Both the position numbers and the translations under genes were made by a program. Below the pieces are notes generated by a model. The model saw nothing but the letters and a program-made list of their open reading frames with translations, ran no database searches and had not been told where the DNA came from. From Patescibacteria group bacterium (GTDB taxonomy: Bacteria; Patescibacteria; Paceibacteria; Paceibacterales; UBA10102), in the NCBI GenBank assembly GCA_024239055.1, contig JANBVJ010000014.1:1-7491 (forward strand): a stretch of 7,491 nucleotides of DNA, read 5' to 3'. Below, in pieces: positions 1 through 5,422 of the stretch. How positions within the stretch are numbered: position 1 is the stretch's first letter; each line of letters starts with the position of its first letter.

Positions 1-1
1 A

Positions 2-763
2 AATGAAAGCTATATGAGAATGCAAATATCAGCCCGTGATTGCCCCCGCCACACAAAAGCATTCTTAGACAGAAAACAAGCAGAAATGTCACCTGTAGCC
101 TTCGCGACAGAATATCTCGGAGAATTCATAGATGACTACAACAGAAAATTCAGTGAAGAATGGGTGAAAAAGGTATGCACAATAAACAAGGAAGAAGTTA
201 TCTTCTCAAAAAATAATCAGTTTTTAGGAATAGATGTAGCAGGCGCTGGTCCTGATGATACAACATTCGAAGGTTTTGATGCCAACAATACCCAAAGAAT
301 CTCTCAGACGCTGAATATCTATTCAAACACAATAGAAGGACCGAAAATCGAACGCCAGATTGAAAACCTGAAAGCCAGATTCAACTACAACCGCCGCTCT
401 ATAGGATTCGACTCAGGAGGCCTAGGCAGTGGAACTTTCAGCTACATGCTGGAGAACACATCACTAAAACGATGCATAGTAGCCCTTGATAACTCCCAAA
501 GACCGACAGAACACATGAAAGACGGAAAGAAAACCAAACTCCTGAAAGAATATATGTATGACCTAGTTGAAGAAATGGGATGGAGAGGAGAACTAAAATG
601 TTTCGATGAAGGCGCGGTAAAACAATCTTTCGAAAGCATCCAGATTGAATTCAAAGAAGGCGGAACAAAAAGATATTGGGGAACTTACGCTCACATATGT
701 GAAGGAATAGTAAGAGCAGTATGGGTGGCAAAAAACAAAGGTTTAAAAATTTGGATACGCTGA
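2..763 (+). CDS. terL: Terminase large subunit, C-terminal part (5' truncated)
   Basis: DNA-packaging motor subunit; the part present is the end of the ATPase region, the linker and the RNase H-like headful/cos nuclease. The frame is open to the window edge, so the N-terminal ATPase (Walker motifs) lies upstream, and the ATG at 14 is an internal methionine. Counting from that Met, the linker is about residues 18-52 (FATEYLGEF, then FSEEW). The nuclease starts at FLGIDVAGAGPDDTTF with first catalytic Asp74 and Asp81/82. The second acidic strand is IGFDSGGLGSGTF with Asp133. The last helix, near residues 225-238, carries YAHICEGIVRA, where many terminases have a His-Asp/Asp-Asp pair; here it is His227/Glu230. 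Next gene begins 7 bases after the stop. The family call rests on this motif order plus the downstream portal and capsid genes. Function is confident; subfamily is not assigned. Confidence 0.88.
   Translation, partial: NESYMRMQISARDCPRHTKAFLDRKQAEMSPVAFATEYLGEFIDDYNRKFSEEWVKKVCTINKEEVIFSKNNQFLGIDVAGAGPDDTTFEGFDANNTQRISQTLNIYSNTIEGPKIERQIENLKARFNYNRRSIGFDSGGLGSGTFSYMLENTSLKRCIVALDNSQRPTEHMKDGKKTKLLKEYMYDLVEEMGWRGELKCFDEGAVKQSFESIQIEFKEGGTKRYWGTYAHICEGIVRAVWVAKNKGLKIWIR
742..749 (+). promoter_or_regulatory. TATA-like box (TTTAAAAA), possible archaeal promoter
   Basis: TTTAAAAA follows an A/G-rich stretch (aaaacaaagg) that could serve as a BRE. Its centre is about 25 bases upstream of the ATG at 771, a gene with no Shine-Dalgarno site. 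That spacing fits a leaderless archaeal transcript. It lies inside the last codons of the terminase gene (GLKIW), so a chance match in A+T-rich coding sequence is quite possible. Confidence 0.3.
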
Positions 764-770
764 AAAACTC

Positions 771-1151
771 ATGGTAGTCACAAGCATCATGTCCACAGAG
801 GCAGAGATAAATGAAAAGCTGGGTGATAATATCTCAACAAATTTCACAGACGCAATGAAAACTGCTGCAGGTCTCAGGGCAGAAAGCATGGTAAACGCCG
901 TGGCAAGAGACAATTTCTCTGACTGGTTTGCTGGTTCTCCGAATGCAGATGTGAAAGGTATCTTTTCTGACATAGTCTCAAGTTTCATAGCTATCGAAGG
1001 TCTCCGTTATAAACCAACAGGACAGGATGGATTGATGAACAGGATAGAATTTGAAGACAAAATCAATGTCCTGAGAGATGGAATGCTAAGAGGGTTATCA
1101 ATAATCAGAGACAAGAAAGCACAGACATTCATTAGAGGAGAAGATACATAA
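771..1151 (+). CDS. Unknown 126-aa protein between terminase and nuclease
   Basis: I do not recognise a family. The protein is predicted soluble and mostly helical. Residues 8-45 form a polar helical stretch (STEAEINEKLGDNIS, then a segment rich in Ala and Asn). The middle, FSDIVSSFIAIEGLRY, is amphipathic, and the C-terminus is charged (INVLRDGMLRGLSIIRDKK). There is no signal peptide, membrane helix or metal motif. The ATG at 771 gives MVVTSIM; an in-frame ATG at 789 (MSTEAEINEKL) is an equally plausible start. Neither has a Shine-Dalgarno site, but the 771 start fits the TATA-like box at 742. The stop TAA overlaps the nuclease ATG by one base. Position between terminase and portal suggests a head-assembly or connector accessory role, but that is only context. 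Confidence 0.75.
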   Translation: MVVTSIMSTEAEINEKLGDNISTNFTDAMKTAAGLRAESMVNAVARDNFSDWFAGSPNADVKGIFSDIVSSFIAIEGLRYKPTGQDGLMNRIEFEDKINVLRDGMLRGLSIIRDKKAQTFIRGEDT

Positions 1152-1561
1152 TGGCACATGATTTCAAAAGATTTCCAGAACTGACAAACTCACAAATGCA
1201 AATCTATTATTTCGATAGTCCACACAAGCAAATCACAGAAGATTTCACAGCAAAAGTGATCAAGGTCACAGATGGAGATACTATCAGGGTTGAAATCCCA
1301 GAAAGAGATTTTGATTTTCCAATTAGGATGCAAGACCTAGCAGCTCCTGAACTGGATGAAAGAGGCGGAAAAGAAAGCCAGTCATGGCTGGAAGACCGAA
1401 TCCTGGGAAAAATGGTTGAAATACTATTATCAAAACAGCGAGTTGAAAAGTGGGGCAGGCTGCTGGCTGAAGTCATTTATGGTGGCATGAGAATGAGCGC
1501 AGAATCAATAATAAACAATCATGGAGTTCCATGGTCAGAGAGGGAACAAATATGGTTTTAG
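1151..1561 (+). CDS. Staphylococcal-nuclease-like (SNase/TNase fold) protein
   Basis: 136 aa, close to the size of a single SNase domain. The fold starts near residue 32: AKVIKVTDGDTIRVEI matches the first SNase strands, with Asp41 and Asp43 at the positions of S. aureus nuclease Asp19 and Asp21. FPIRMQDLAAPELD holds Arg59 (Arg35) and Glu67 (the general base Glu43). KWGRLLAEVIYGG holds Arg103 (Arg87), and MSAESIINNHG is the usual C-terminal helix. The Ca2+ ligand equivalent to Asp40 appears to be Ala64, so activity or metal use may be altered. No signal peptide is present, so it likely acts inside the host cell or in the virion. The start is set by TAATG overlap with the previous stop and GAGGAG at 1135-1140. 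It could act on host DNA or on packaging intermediates; the sequence does not decide. Confidence 0.82.
   Translation: MAHDFKRFPELTNSQMQIYYFDSPHKQITEDFTAKVIKVTDGDTIRVEIPERDFDFPIRMQDLAAPELDERGGKESQSWLEDRILGKMVEILLSKQRVEKWGRLLAEVIYGGMRMSAESIINNHGVPWSEREQIWF
1538..1544 (+). promoter_or_regulatory. Ribosome binding site deciding the 1552 start
   Basis: GAGAGGG lies inside the end of the nuclease gene, with 7 bases before the ATG at 1552. The upstream in-frame ATG at 1531 has no comparable site and would lengthen the overlap to 31 bases. This favours 1552 as the start of the collar-fibre-like gene. Confidence 0.6.
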
Positions 1562-1995
1562 AAATACCGGGAAAAATATTAGGACAGGGAGATGTCAGGG
1601 AAACACCAACATCAGCTCTTGCATCAGCAGAAGCTGTTCCTATTGGAACAATTCTTCCATGGTTAAAATCATTTGCAAGCACACCTGCATTACCAACTGG
1701 TTATGTAGAATGTGATGGTTCTGTATTGAGTGATGCAGATAGTGTCTATGATGGCGCAACACTTCCGGATTTAAATGGAGACAATCAATTCCCAAGAGGA
1801 AATTCTACGAGTGGAGGAACAGGCGGAAGCGATACAATGGCTCACACGCACACAATTTCATTAGATACGACATTTACAGCTTCAGGAGCCGGGGATTGGG
1901 GTCACAGCAACGCAACGCCATCAACAAACGCTGCCTCAAATGCAGAAAACAGACCGCCATTCTATGATGTGGTTTGGATAATGAGGATAAAATAA
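1552..1995 (+). CDS. Tail-collar / short tail fibre-like protein
   Basis: 147 aa from the ATG at 1552. The layout is that of the phage tail-collar family: VPIGTILPWLKS (29-40), LPTGYVECDGSVLSD (48-61), LPDLNGDNQFPRG (71-83), a Gly/Ser/Thr-rich stretch, AHTHTISL with an H-x-H pair at 98/100, and the closing signature RPPFYDVVWIMRIK (134-147). In T4-type fibres such H-x-H pairs bind metal at the trimer axis; that role here is by analogy. It would be a virion surface or receptor-binding part, probably trimeric. The first 28 residues may be an attachment segment. The gene overlaps the nuclease gene by 10 bases and ends one base before the portal ATG. A position between terminase and portal, rather than among tail genes, is unusual. 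Much shorter than classical fibres, so it may be a tip or head-decorating protein. Confidence 0.8.
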   Translation: MVLEIPGKILGQGDVRETPTSALASAEAVPIGTILPWLKSFASTPALPTGYVECDGSVLSDADSVYDGATLPDLNGDNQFPRGNSTSGGTGGSDTMAHTHTISLDTTFTASGAGDWGHSNATPSTNAASNAENRPPFYDVVWIMRIK

Positions 1996-1996
1996 A

Positions 1997-3094
1997 ATGC
2001 CAGAAACAGACATCGGAAGCGCAGTCGCAAGCGATTTGACCAATGTAGTCAAAGACTTCTCAGTAAGTTCAGAAACAACTGATGGTCCGCAGGACCAAAA
2101 AGAAACAATATGGTTCGACAACAGATGGGATGAATACTTTGGATATTACACAGACGAGAAAATCCCTGAGATAACAGCAATTATAGACACTGCAGCAACA
2201 TGGACTGTTGGAAAGGGATTCAGGGCAGATGAAGCAACAACAATGCAGCTGGACACAATAAAAGGAAATGGATTTGATACATTCAACACAATCCTAGAAA
2301 ACGCAGACAGGGTAATGTCAATAGGAGGAAACTTTTATGCGCAGATAATACTTGATGAAGAAGGTAATCTTTTAAATCTAAGGCCTCTGGACCCAAGCGT
2401 GATGAAACATCATGCAAACAGGGAAGGAGTAATAACTCACTTCTCACAAATGTCCAAGACTAAAGGAAAACCAGACATGAAATTTGAAGCAGACCAAATA
2501 TTCTTCCTGCAAAGAAACAGGGTTGCAGATGAGATCCATGGCAGAGGAATAATCCAGAAGCTAAAGCTGATCATGGACATGAAGAATGAAGCCATGAAAG
2601 ACAACAAGACAACAATGCACAGATATGTAGTTCCTCGCTGGATATTCAAACTTGATACTGATGACACAGCAGAAATCGCAACATTCAAGACAAAGGCTGA
2701 TAAAGCAAACGCAGACGGAGAAAACTTATATCTTCCAACAGGGGCTGTAGAAATTGAACCTATGGCAATGGCAGCAAACGCAACACTGAACCCAATGCAA
2801 TGGATTAATTATCTTGACAACCTGTTCTATCAGGTAGGTAAAGTTCCTAAAATAGTCGTTGGTGGAAGCAGTGAATTCACAGAAAAAGCCTCATCAATAG
2901 TTTATCTGGCTTACCAGCAAAATATAGAAGGAAGGCAACTGTATATGGAAGAGCAGGTGCTTAGTCAACTAAACAAGGTAATAGAACTGGAGTTCCCAGT
3001 CAGCCTGGAAAATGAATTGCTTTCAGATGAGAAGAAAGACGAGGAACCAACTACTGTTCAGCCTAACGAAACAACTGCAGGAGCAGGACAATAA
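1997..3094 (+). CDS. Portal protein
   Basis: Forms the dodecameric ring at one capsid vertex through which the terminase pumps DNA and to which the tail attaches. The 365-aa sequence shows the portal layout: an N-terminal wing helix with EITAIIDTAATWTVGKGF (58-75), the strand pair GGNFYAQIILDEEGNLLNLRPLDP (110-133), QIFFLQRNRVADEIHGRG (167-184) leading into the stem helix KLKLIMDMKNEAMKDN, a clip-like segment, and the long helix region NYLDNLFYQVGKVPKIVVGG then EKASSIVYLAYQQNIEGRQ (271-314). The C-terminus (from 338) is acidic and low-complexity. It is shorter than many portals (400-500 aa), with compact clip and crown regions. GAGGAT at 1983-1988 is a reasonable ribosome site, and the ATG follows the collar gene stop by one base (TAAAATG). 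Confidence 0.88.
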   Translation: MPETDIGSAVASDLTNVVKDFSVSSETTDGPQDQKETIWFDNRWDEYFGYYTDEKIPEITAIIDTAATWTVGKGFRADEATTMQLDTIKGNGFDTFNTILENADRVMSIGGNFYAQIILDEEGNLLNLRPLDPSVMKHHANREGVITHFSQMSKTKGKPDMKFEADQIFFLQRNRVADEIHGRGIIQKLKLIMDMKNEAMKDNKTTMHRYVVPRWIFKLDTDDTAEIATFKTKADKANADGENLYLPTGAVEIEPMAMAANATLNPMQWINYLDNLFYQVGKVPKIVVGGSSEFTEKASSIVYLAYQQNIEGRQLYMEEQVLSQLNKVIELEFPVSLENELLSDEKKDEEPTTVQPNETTAGAGQ

Positions 3095-3264
3095 TGACAC
3101 AAAACAAAATTGATAAGTCAGTCGTGATGACAGGAATATTATCCATAACAGCAATGGAAATGTTCGCATTGTATCAGGGAGTTAATGGACTTCTGCTTAC
3201 AACTGTAATAGGCATAGTTGCCCTGGCAATCGGTGTTCAATTACCACAAATCAAACTAAAATAA
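3094..3264 (+). CDS. Two-helix membrane miniprotein
   Basis: 56 aa beginning MTQNKIDKSV. Two hydrophobic segments, about residues 10-27 (VVMTGILSITAMEMFALY) and 33-50 (LLLTTVIGIVALAIGV), are joined by a short QGVNG turn. Short basic ends (NKIDK, QIKLK) suggest both termini may face the cytoplasm. The stop of the portal overlaps its ATG (TAATG), and AGGAG at 3079-3083 gives a ribosome site. Size and topology resemble small holins or other viral membrane peptides, but there is no specific motif and no lysin gene nearby. A structural or membrane-docking role alongside the 384-aa protein that follows is equally possible. The gene is real by tight packing and RBS; the function is unknown. Confidence 0.72.
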   Translation: MTQNKIDKSVVMTGILSITAMEMFALYQGVNGLLLTTVIGIVALAIGVQLPQIKLK

Positions 3265-3265
3265 A

Positions 3266-4420
3266 ATGACACACAAGAAAAAAAGGCTTACATTGGGACA
3301 AGCCACGACGAGGAAAGTATCACAGAGAGAAGCTAATCTTATCAGGGAATCCTCTGCTCAGCAGGGAAGACCAGGAGGACAGAGTGCTAAAGAGTCCAGG
3401 GAGATTGAAAGAAGAAGAGAGCCAAGGGAAGAAAGGAGAAAGAAACAGAGAAGAACAGTGCTTCCAACAATAACAGCAAAAGCCCCAATCAAAGCAGAGA
3501 GACCGGAACAAAAGACAGGGATATTATCAAAACTCCTGGCAAATGTAAACAAGAACATTCAGAAAACTAAACTGGCGCTGGATGAAGATACAACATCAAT
3601 CAGATTAGATGACATAAATTCTGTTGAAGGCAGGGAAAGAATATTTGATGGTCTTCAAAAAGCAGCTATTTTTGCTCCTGGATTTTCTATAGCAGCAAAG
3701 ACACTGACTTTATCCAAAACAGGAGCTCTTATCGGAAAGGTTGCTACAAACCCAAAGACAATAGCAAGCTCTATCTCCATGATTTCAAAGATAGCTATAC
3801 AACTAAAGAAACCAGCGTATGTTGTAGCAGCAATAGGCGCTATGATAGGAACATATCCCTGGGCTGAATGGGCACAGACAGAAGCAGGGGAGATTTTAGG
3901 ATTCTCATCGAGGTCGGCAATAAATACGGGAGACCCTGAAACAATAAGACAATTCCAGGAAATACAGGCAGAAATAGTAGATAAGAATATATGGGAGCAG
4001 ATAGCAAGATTAATCCCGGGAGCGAACATAGTCACGGCATTTAGAAATAAAATGAATGCAATAAGAGCGCAGGCAATAGTGAATAACAAATTAATGGCAG
4101 ATGCCATAATCCAGCTTGAAACAGGAGAATCAGAAGATGCGAAGTGGAGTAGGGTAAGAGAAGAGCAGGCAGAACAGGAGAAAGCAAATATAGATTATTA
4201 TAACGAGCAAAGAAAACAAATGGTTGAGTGGGAAAGGGAAGCAGAGAGAGACGCAAGAAATAAAGACGCTGCGTTCTGGAGAAAAGAAAAAGAAAATCAA
4301 AGGAGACTGGAAGAAAAAGACAGGAAGGCCATAGCAGACTTCTGGATAGCATACAGGAAAGAAGCATTAAAAATCGCTAATGATAACAGACCAAGCAATC
4401 TAAATTTTGGTCTCTTGTAA
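3266..4420 (+). CDS. Unknown 384-aa protein: basic N-terminus, hydrophobic centre, charged helical C-terminus
   Basis: No family recognised with certainty. The N-terminal ~80 residues are very basic and probably disordered, with an Arg/Glu/Lys cluster at 44-64. Residues 122-180 are helical and amphipathic (IFAPGFSIAAKTL, TIASSISMISKIAIQL). A membrane-helix-like segment at 183-198 reads PAYVVAAIGAMIGTYP, followed by WAEWAQTEAGEILGFSSRSA. A conserved-looking helical block at 240-262 (NIWEQIARLIPGANIV) follows, then a highly charged, probably coiled-coil stretch at 288-366 and a polar tail ending NLNFGLL. The gene sits between portal and capsid, flanked by two membrane miniproteins. This build would suit a minor virion protein that contacts DNA and crosses or perturbs the membrane during genome entry, but that is inference. 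There is no protease, lysozyme or nuclease motif. The ATG follows the previous stop by one base, and no Shine-Dalgarno site is evident. Confidence 0.82.
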   Translation: MTHKKKRLTLGQATTRKVSQREANLIRESSAQQGRPGGQSAKESREIERRREPREERRKKQRRTVLPTITAKAPIKAERPEQKTGILSKLLANVNKNIQKTKLALDEDTTSIRLDDINSVEGRERIFDGLQKAAIFAPGFSIAAKTLTLSKTGALIGKVATNPKTIASSISMISKIAIQLKKPAYVVAAIGAMIGTYPWAEWAQTEAGEILGFSSRSAINTGDPETIRQFQEIQAEIVDKNIWEQIARLIPGANIVTAFRNKMNAIRAQAIVNNKLMADAIIQLETGESEDAKWSRVREEQAEQEKANIDYYNEQRKQMVEWEREAERDARNKDAAFWRKEKENQRRLEEKDRKAIADFWIAYRKEALKIANDNRPSNLNFGLL

Positions 4421-4426
4421 GGAGGT
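4419..4426 (+). promoter_or_regulatory. Strong Shine-Dalgarno site
   Basis: AAGGAGGT, a near-perfect anti-16S match, begins inside the stop codon of the 384-aa gene, with 5 bases before the ATG at 4432. It is the best ribosome site in the window. It implies that the 40-aa membrane peptide is strongly translated on its own account rather than by coupling. Confidence 0.75.
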
Positions 4427-4431
4427 TAAAA

Positions 4432-4554
4432 ATGAATATAAAATTTAATGATTTGAGTGGATGGTTAAAGACAGGAATTGTGCTGGCATATATAACAGGA
4501 AGCATTTATGCCCTGGGTATCTTTATTGGATTCATTCAGGAAGTAGCAAGATGA
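4432..4554 (+). CDS. Single-pass membrane miniprotein (40 aa)
   Basis: Starts MNIKFNDLSGWLK, then one hydrophobic helix at about residues 14-34 (TGIVLAYITGSIYALGIFIGF), and ends IQEVAR. The helix contains small residues (Gly, Ala, Ser) that could support helix packing. The near-perfect ribosome site at 4419-4426 and the ATGA overlap with the next gene at 4551-4554 strongly support a real gene despite its size. It has no diagnostic motif. It may partner the two-helix protein at 3094 or the 384-aa protein; a holin/antiholin-like role is possible but not shown. It occupies the space that a longer start of the next frame (ATG at 4461) would otherwise claim. Confidence 0.75.
   Translation: MNIKFNDLSGWLKTGIVLAYITGSIYALGIFIGFIQEVAR
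4538..4543 (+). promoter_or_regulatory. Ribosome binding site deciding the 4551 start
   Basis: AGGAAG lies 7 bases before the ATG at 4551, within the preceding membrane-peptide gene. Together with the ATGA junction it favours 4551 over the in-frame upstream ATG at 4461, which has no ribosome site. Confidence 0.5.
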
Positions 4555-4799
4555 CAGATGAAGATAAAAAAGAAGAGCAGTCAGCAGAAGATACTGGAGA
4601 AGGGGATAAGTCCGAGGCAACTGAACTCATTGAGCAGCAGAGCGAGAGAATCAAAGAACTGGAAACAGAAAGAGATAAAAGAATAATGGATGATGCAAAG
4701 AAACAAATGCACGGAACAGCAGAGGGTGGACAAAAAGCTGAAAAACCCAAGGAAGAAACTCCAAGAGAATATGCTGATAGGATGGTGCAAGGATTATGA
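4551..4799 (+). CDS. Small acidic, coiled-coil-like protein (82 aa)
   Basis: Starts MTDEDKKEEQSAEDTGEGDK, a strongly acidic and probably disordered N-terminus. A heptad-like helix follows at about 24-50 (LIEQQSERIKELETERDKR), then a Gly/Lys/Glu linker and a C-terminal EETPREYADRMVQGL (68-82). No known family is recognised. A disordered acidic arm, central coiled coil and short C-terminal helix, encoded between portal and capsid, is what small scaffolding proteins look like, so a scaffold role is a hypothesis. The ATG overlaps the preceding stop (ATGA) and its own stop overlaps the next start the same way, so the three genes are translationally coupled. Confidence 0.75.
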   Translation: MTDEDKKEEQSAEDTGEGDKSEATELIEQQSERIKELETERDKRIMDDAKKQMHGTAEGGQKAEKPKEETPREYADRMVQGL

Positions 4800-4987
4800 A
4801 AGAAGATATAAAAGTCCCCAAGGATTTAGGCATTAAGATTGGTTCCAAAGAAGAGGTATTCTGGACCGCTGTTAAAGAAAAGATGGAGAATTCAATACTG
4901 CAATATACAGAATCCCTGATTGGCGAGAAACTCATGCTTGAACTGGCTGAGAAGAGAATAGCCGAAGAAAAGGAAAAGTTTAAATAA
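4796..4987 (+). CDS. Small helical protein of unknown function (63 aa)
   Basis: Begins MKEDIKVPKDLGIKIGSKEEVFW; the rest is one or two long charged helices (AVKEKMENSILQYTESLIGEKL, LELAEKRIAEEKEKFK). No membrane segment, cysteine or recognisable motif. The ATG overlaps the previous stop by four bases (ATGA); an AAGGA just upstream sits too close (2 bases) to be an ideal ribosome site, so coupling is likely. The final codons (KFK, stop) double as a TATA-like sequence for the next gene. Its association with the acidic 82-aa protein suggests a shared role in capsid assembly, but nothing in the sequence proves this. Confidence 0.75.
   Translation: MKEDIKVPKDLGIKIGSKEEVFWTAVKEKMENSILQYTESLIGEKLMLELAEKRIAEEKEKFK
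4979..4986 (+). promoter_or_regulatory. TATA-like box (TTTAAATA) with A/G-rich BRE-like flank
   Basis: GGAAAAG immediately precedes TTTAAATA, close to the archaeal BRE/TATA arrangement. The box centre is about 26-27 bases upstream of the ATG at 5009. No Shine-Dalgarno site precedes that ATG, which fits a leaderless transcript starting at or near it. It would place a separate promoter in front of the decoration and major capsid genes, the products needed in greatest amount. It overlaps the last codons of the preceding gene, so coincidence is possible. Confidence 0.45.
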
Positions 4988-5008
4988 TCAGTTATCTGGA
5001 TAAATCCA

Positions 5009-5422
5009 ATGGCACTAGAATGTACATTACTGATTGAATTAGAACCCGCAGTTTCTTTTGTATGTGCTGATGGCACAGCTATCCCTAAAGGCTCACTCCT
5101 TACCGCCACAGACCCTTCTACAGTTCTGATTACTGCTGGAGATGTCGATAAGATTGTAGGCATTGCAGCAGAAGAGAAAGTTGCTAACGACGGAAAAACT
5201 AATATTGGAGTTTATATGAGAGGAATATTCAAAGGCTTTGCAGGTTTAGACGGGACTACTGTTGGAAGAGCAATAGTGACTGACTCAAATACTGGAGCTG
5301 TCAATGAATTAATGACTGCTGATGCTAACGAAGAGGGAATTGTTGGAACAGCCCTCGATACAGTTACAGATACTCAGTCATTCAGATTCTTTTTAAATCC
5401 AACAAATCCGGTACTAGCATAA
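5009..5422 (+). CDS. Probable head decoration protein
   Basis: 137 aa, predicted mostly beta. The core pattern AIPKGSLLTATDP (24-36), ITAGDVDKIVGIAAEEKV (41-58), DGKTNIGVYMRGIFKGFAG (61-79) and VGRAIVTDSNTGAVNE (85-100) resembles small capsid-decorating proteins of the lambda gpD/DUF2190-like type. In these an 'x-x-kG-x-l/GIa-aed/v-G-f' pattern recurs. Such proteins sit as trimers or monomers on the shell and stabilise it after expansion. Placement just before the major capsid gene supports this. Two cysteines (5 and 19) lie near the N-terminus. The start at 5009 has no ribosome site but has a TATA-like box at 4979; it is preceded by 21 non-coding bases, the largest gap in the window. The family call is by pattern, not by search. 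Confidence 0.7.
   Translation: MALECTLLIELEPAVSFVCADGTAIPKGSLLTATDPSTVLITAGDVDKIVGIAAEEKVANDGKTNIGVYMRGIFKGFAGLDGTTVGRAIVTDSNTGAVNELMTADANEEGIVGTALDTVTDTQSFRFFLNPTNPVLA

Noticed and set aside
14..763. Treating ATG 14 as the true start of a complete nuclease gene
   Set aside because: The frame stays open to the window edge (N-E-S-Y before the Met). The visible part begins in the middle of a terminase linker, so the gene is truncated by the window.
1531..1551. Longer start of the collar-fibre-like gene at ATG 1531
   Set aside because: The ATG at 1552 has GAGAGGG at 7 bases. The seven extra residues (MVREGTN) are that site read as codons.
3655..4107. 150-codon minus-strand frame with hydrophobic translation
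   Set aside because: It lies wholly within the 384-aa gene. The apparent membrane-like character comes from reading Ala/Ile-rich codons in reverse. Nothing else supports a gene.
4461..4550. Longer start of the 82-aa acidic gene at ATG 4461
   Set aside because: It has no ribosome site and would overlap nearly all of the 40-aa membrane-peptide gene, which has a near-perfect one. The extension (Cys- and aromatic-rich) is also unlike the charged rest of the protein. The ATG at 4551 has AGGAAG and an ATGA junction.
4651..5163. 170-codon open frame on the minus strand
   Set aside because: It runs antisense across three tightly coupled plus-strand genes, including the boundary at 5009. The Ser/Phe/Leu-rich translation is typical of the reverse of acidic coding sequence, and no ribosome site or motif is present.
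5390..5397. TTTTAAAT about 28 bases before the ATG at 5422 as a third promoter
   Set aside because: It is inside the decoration gene, has no purine-rich flank, and the downstream gene is tightly coupled by TAATG. Chance is likely in A+T-rich sequence.
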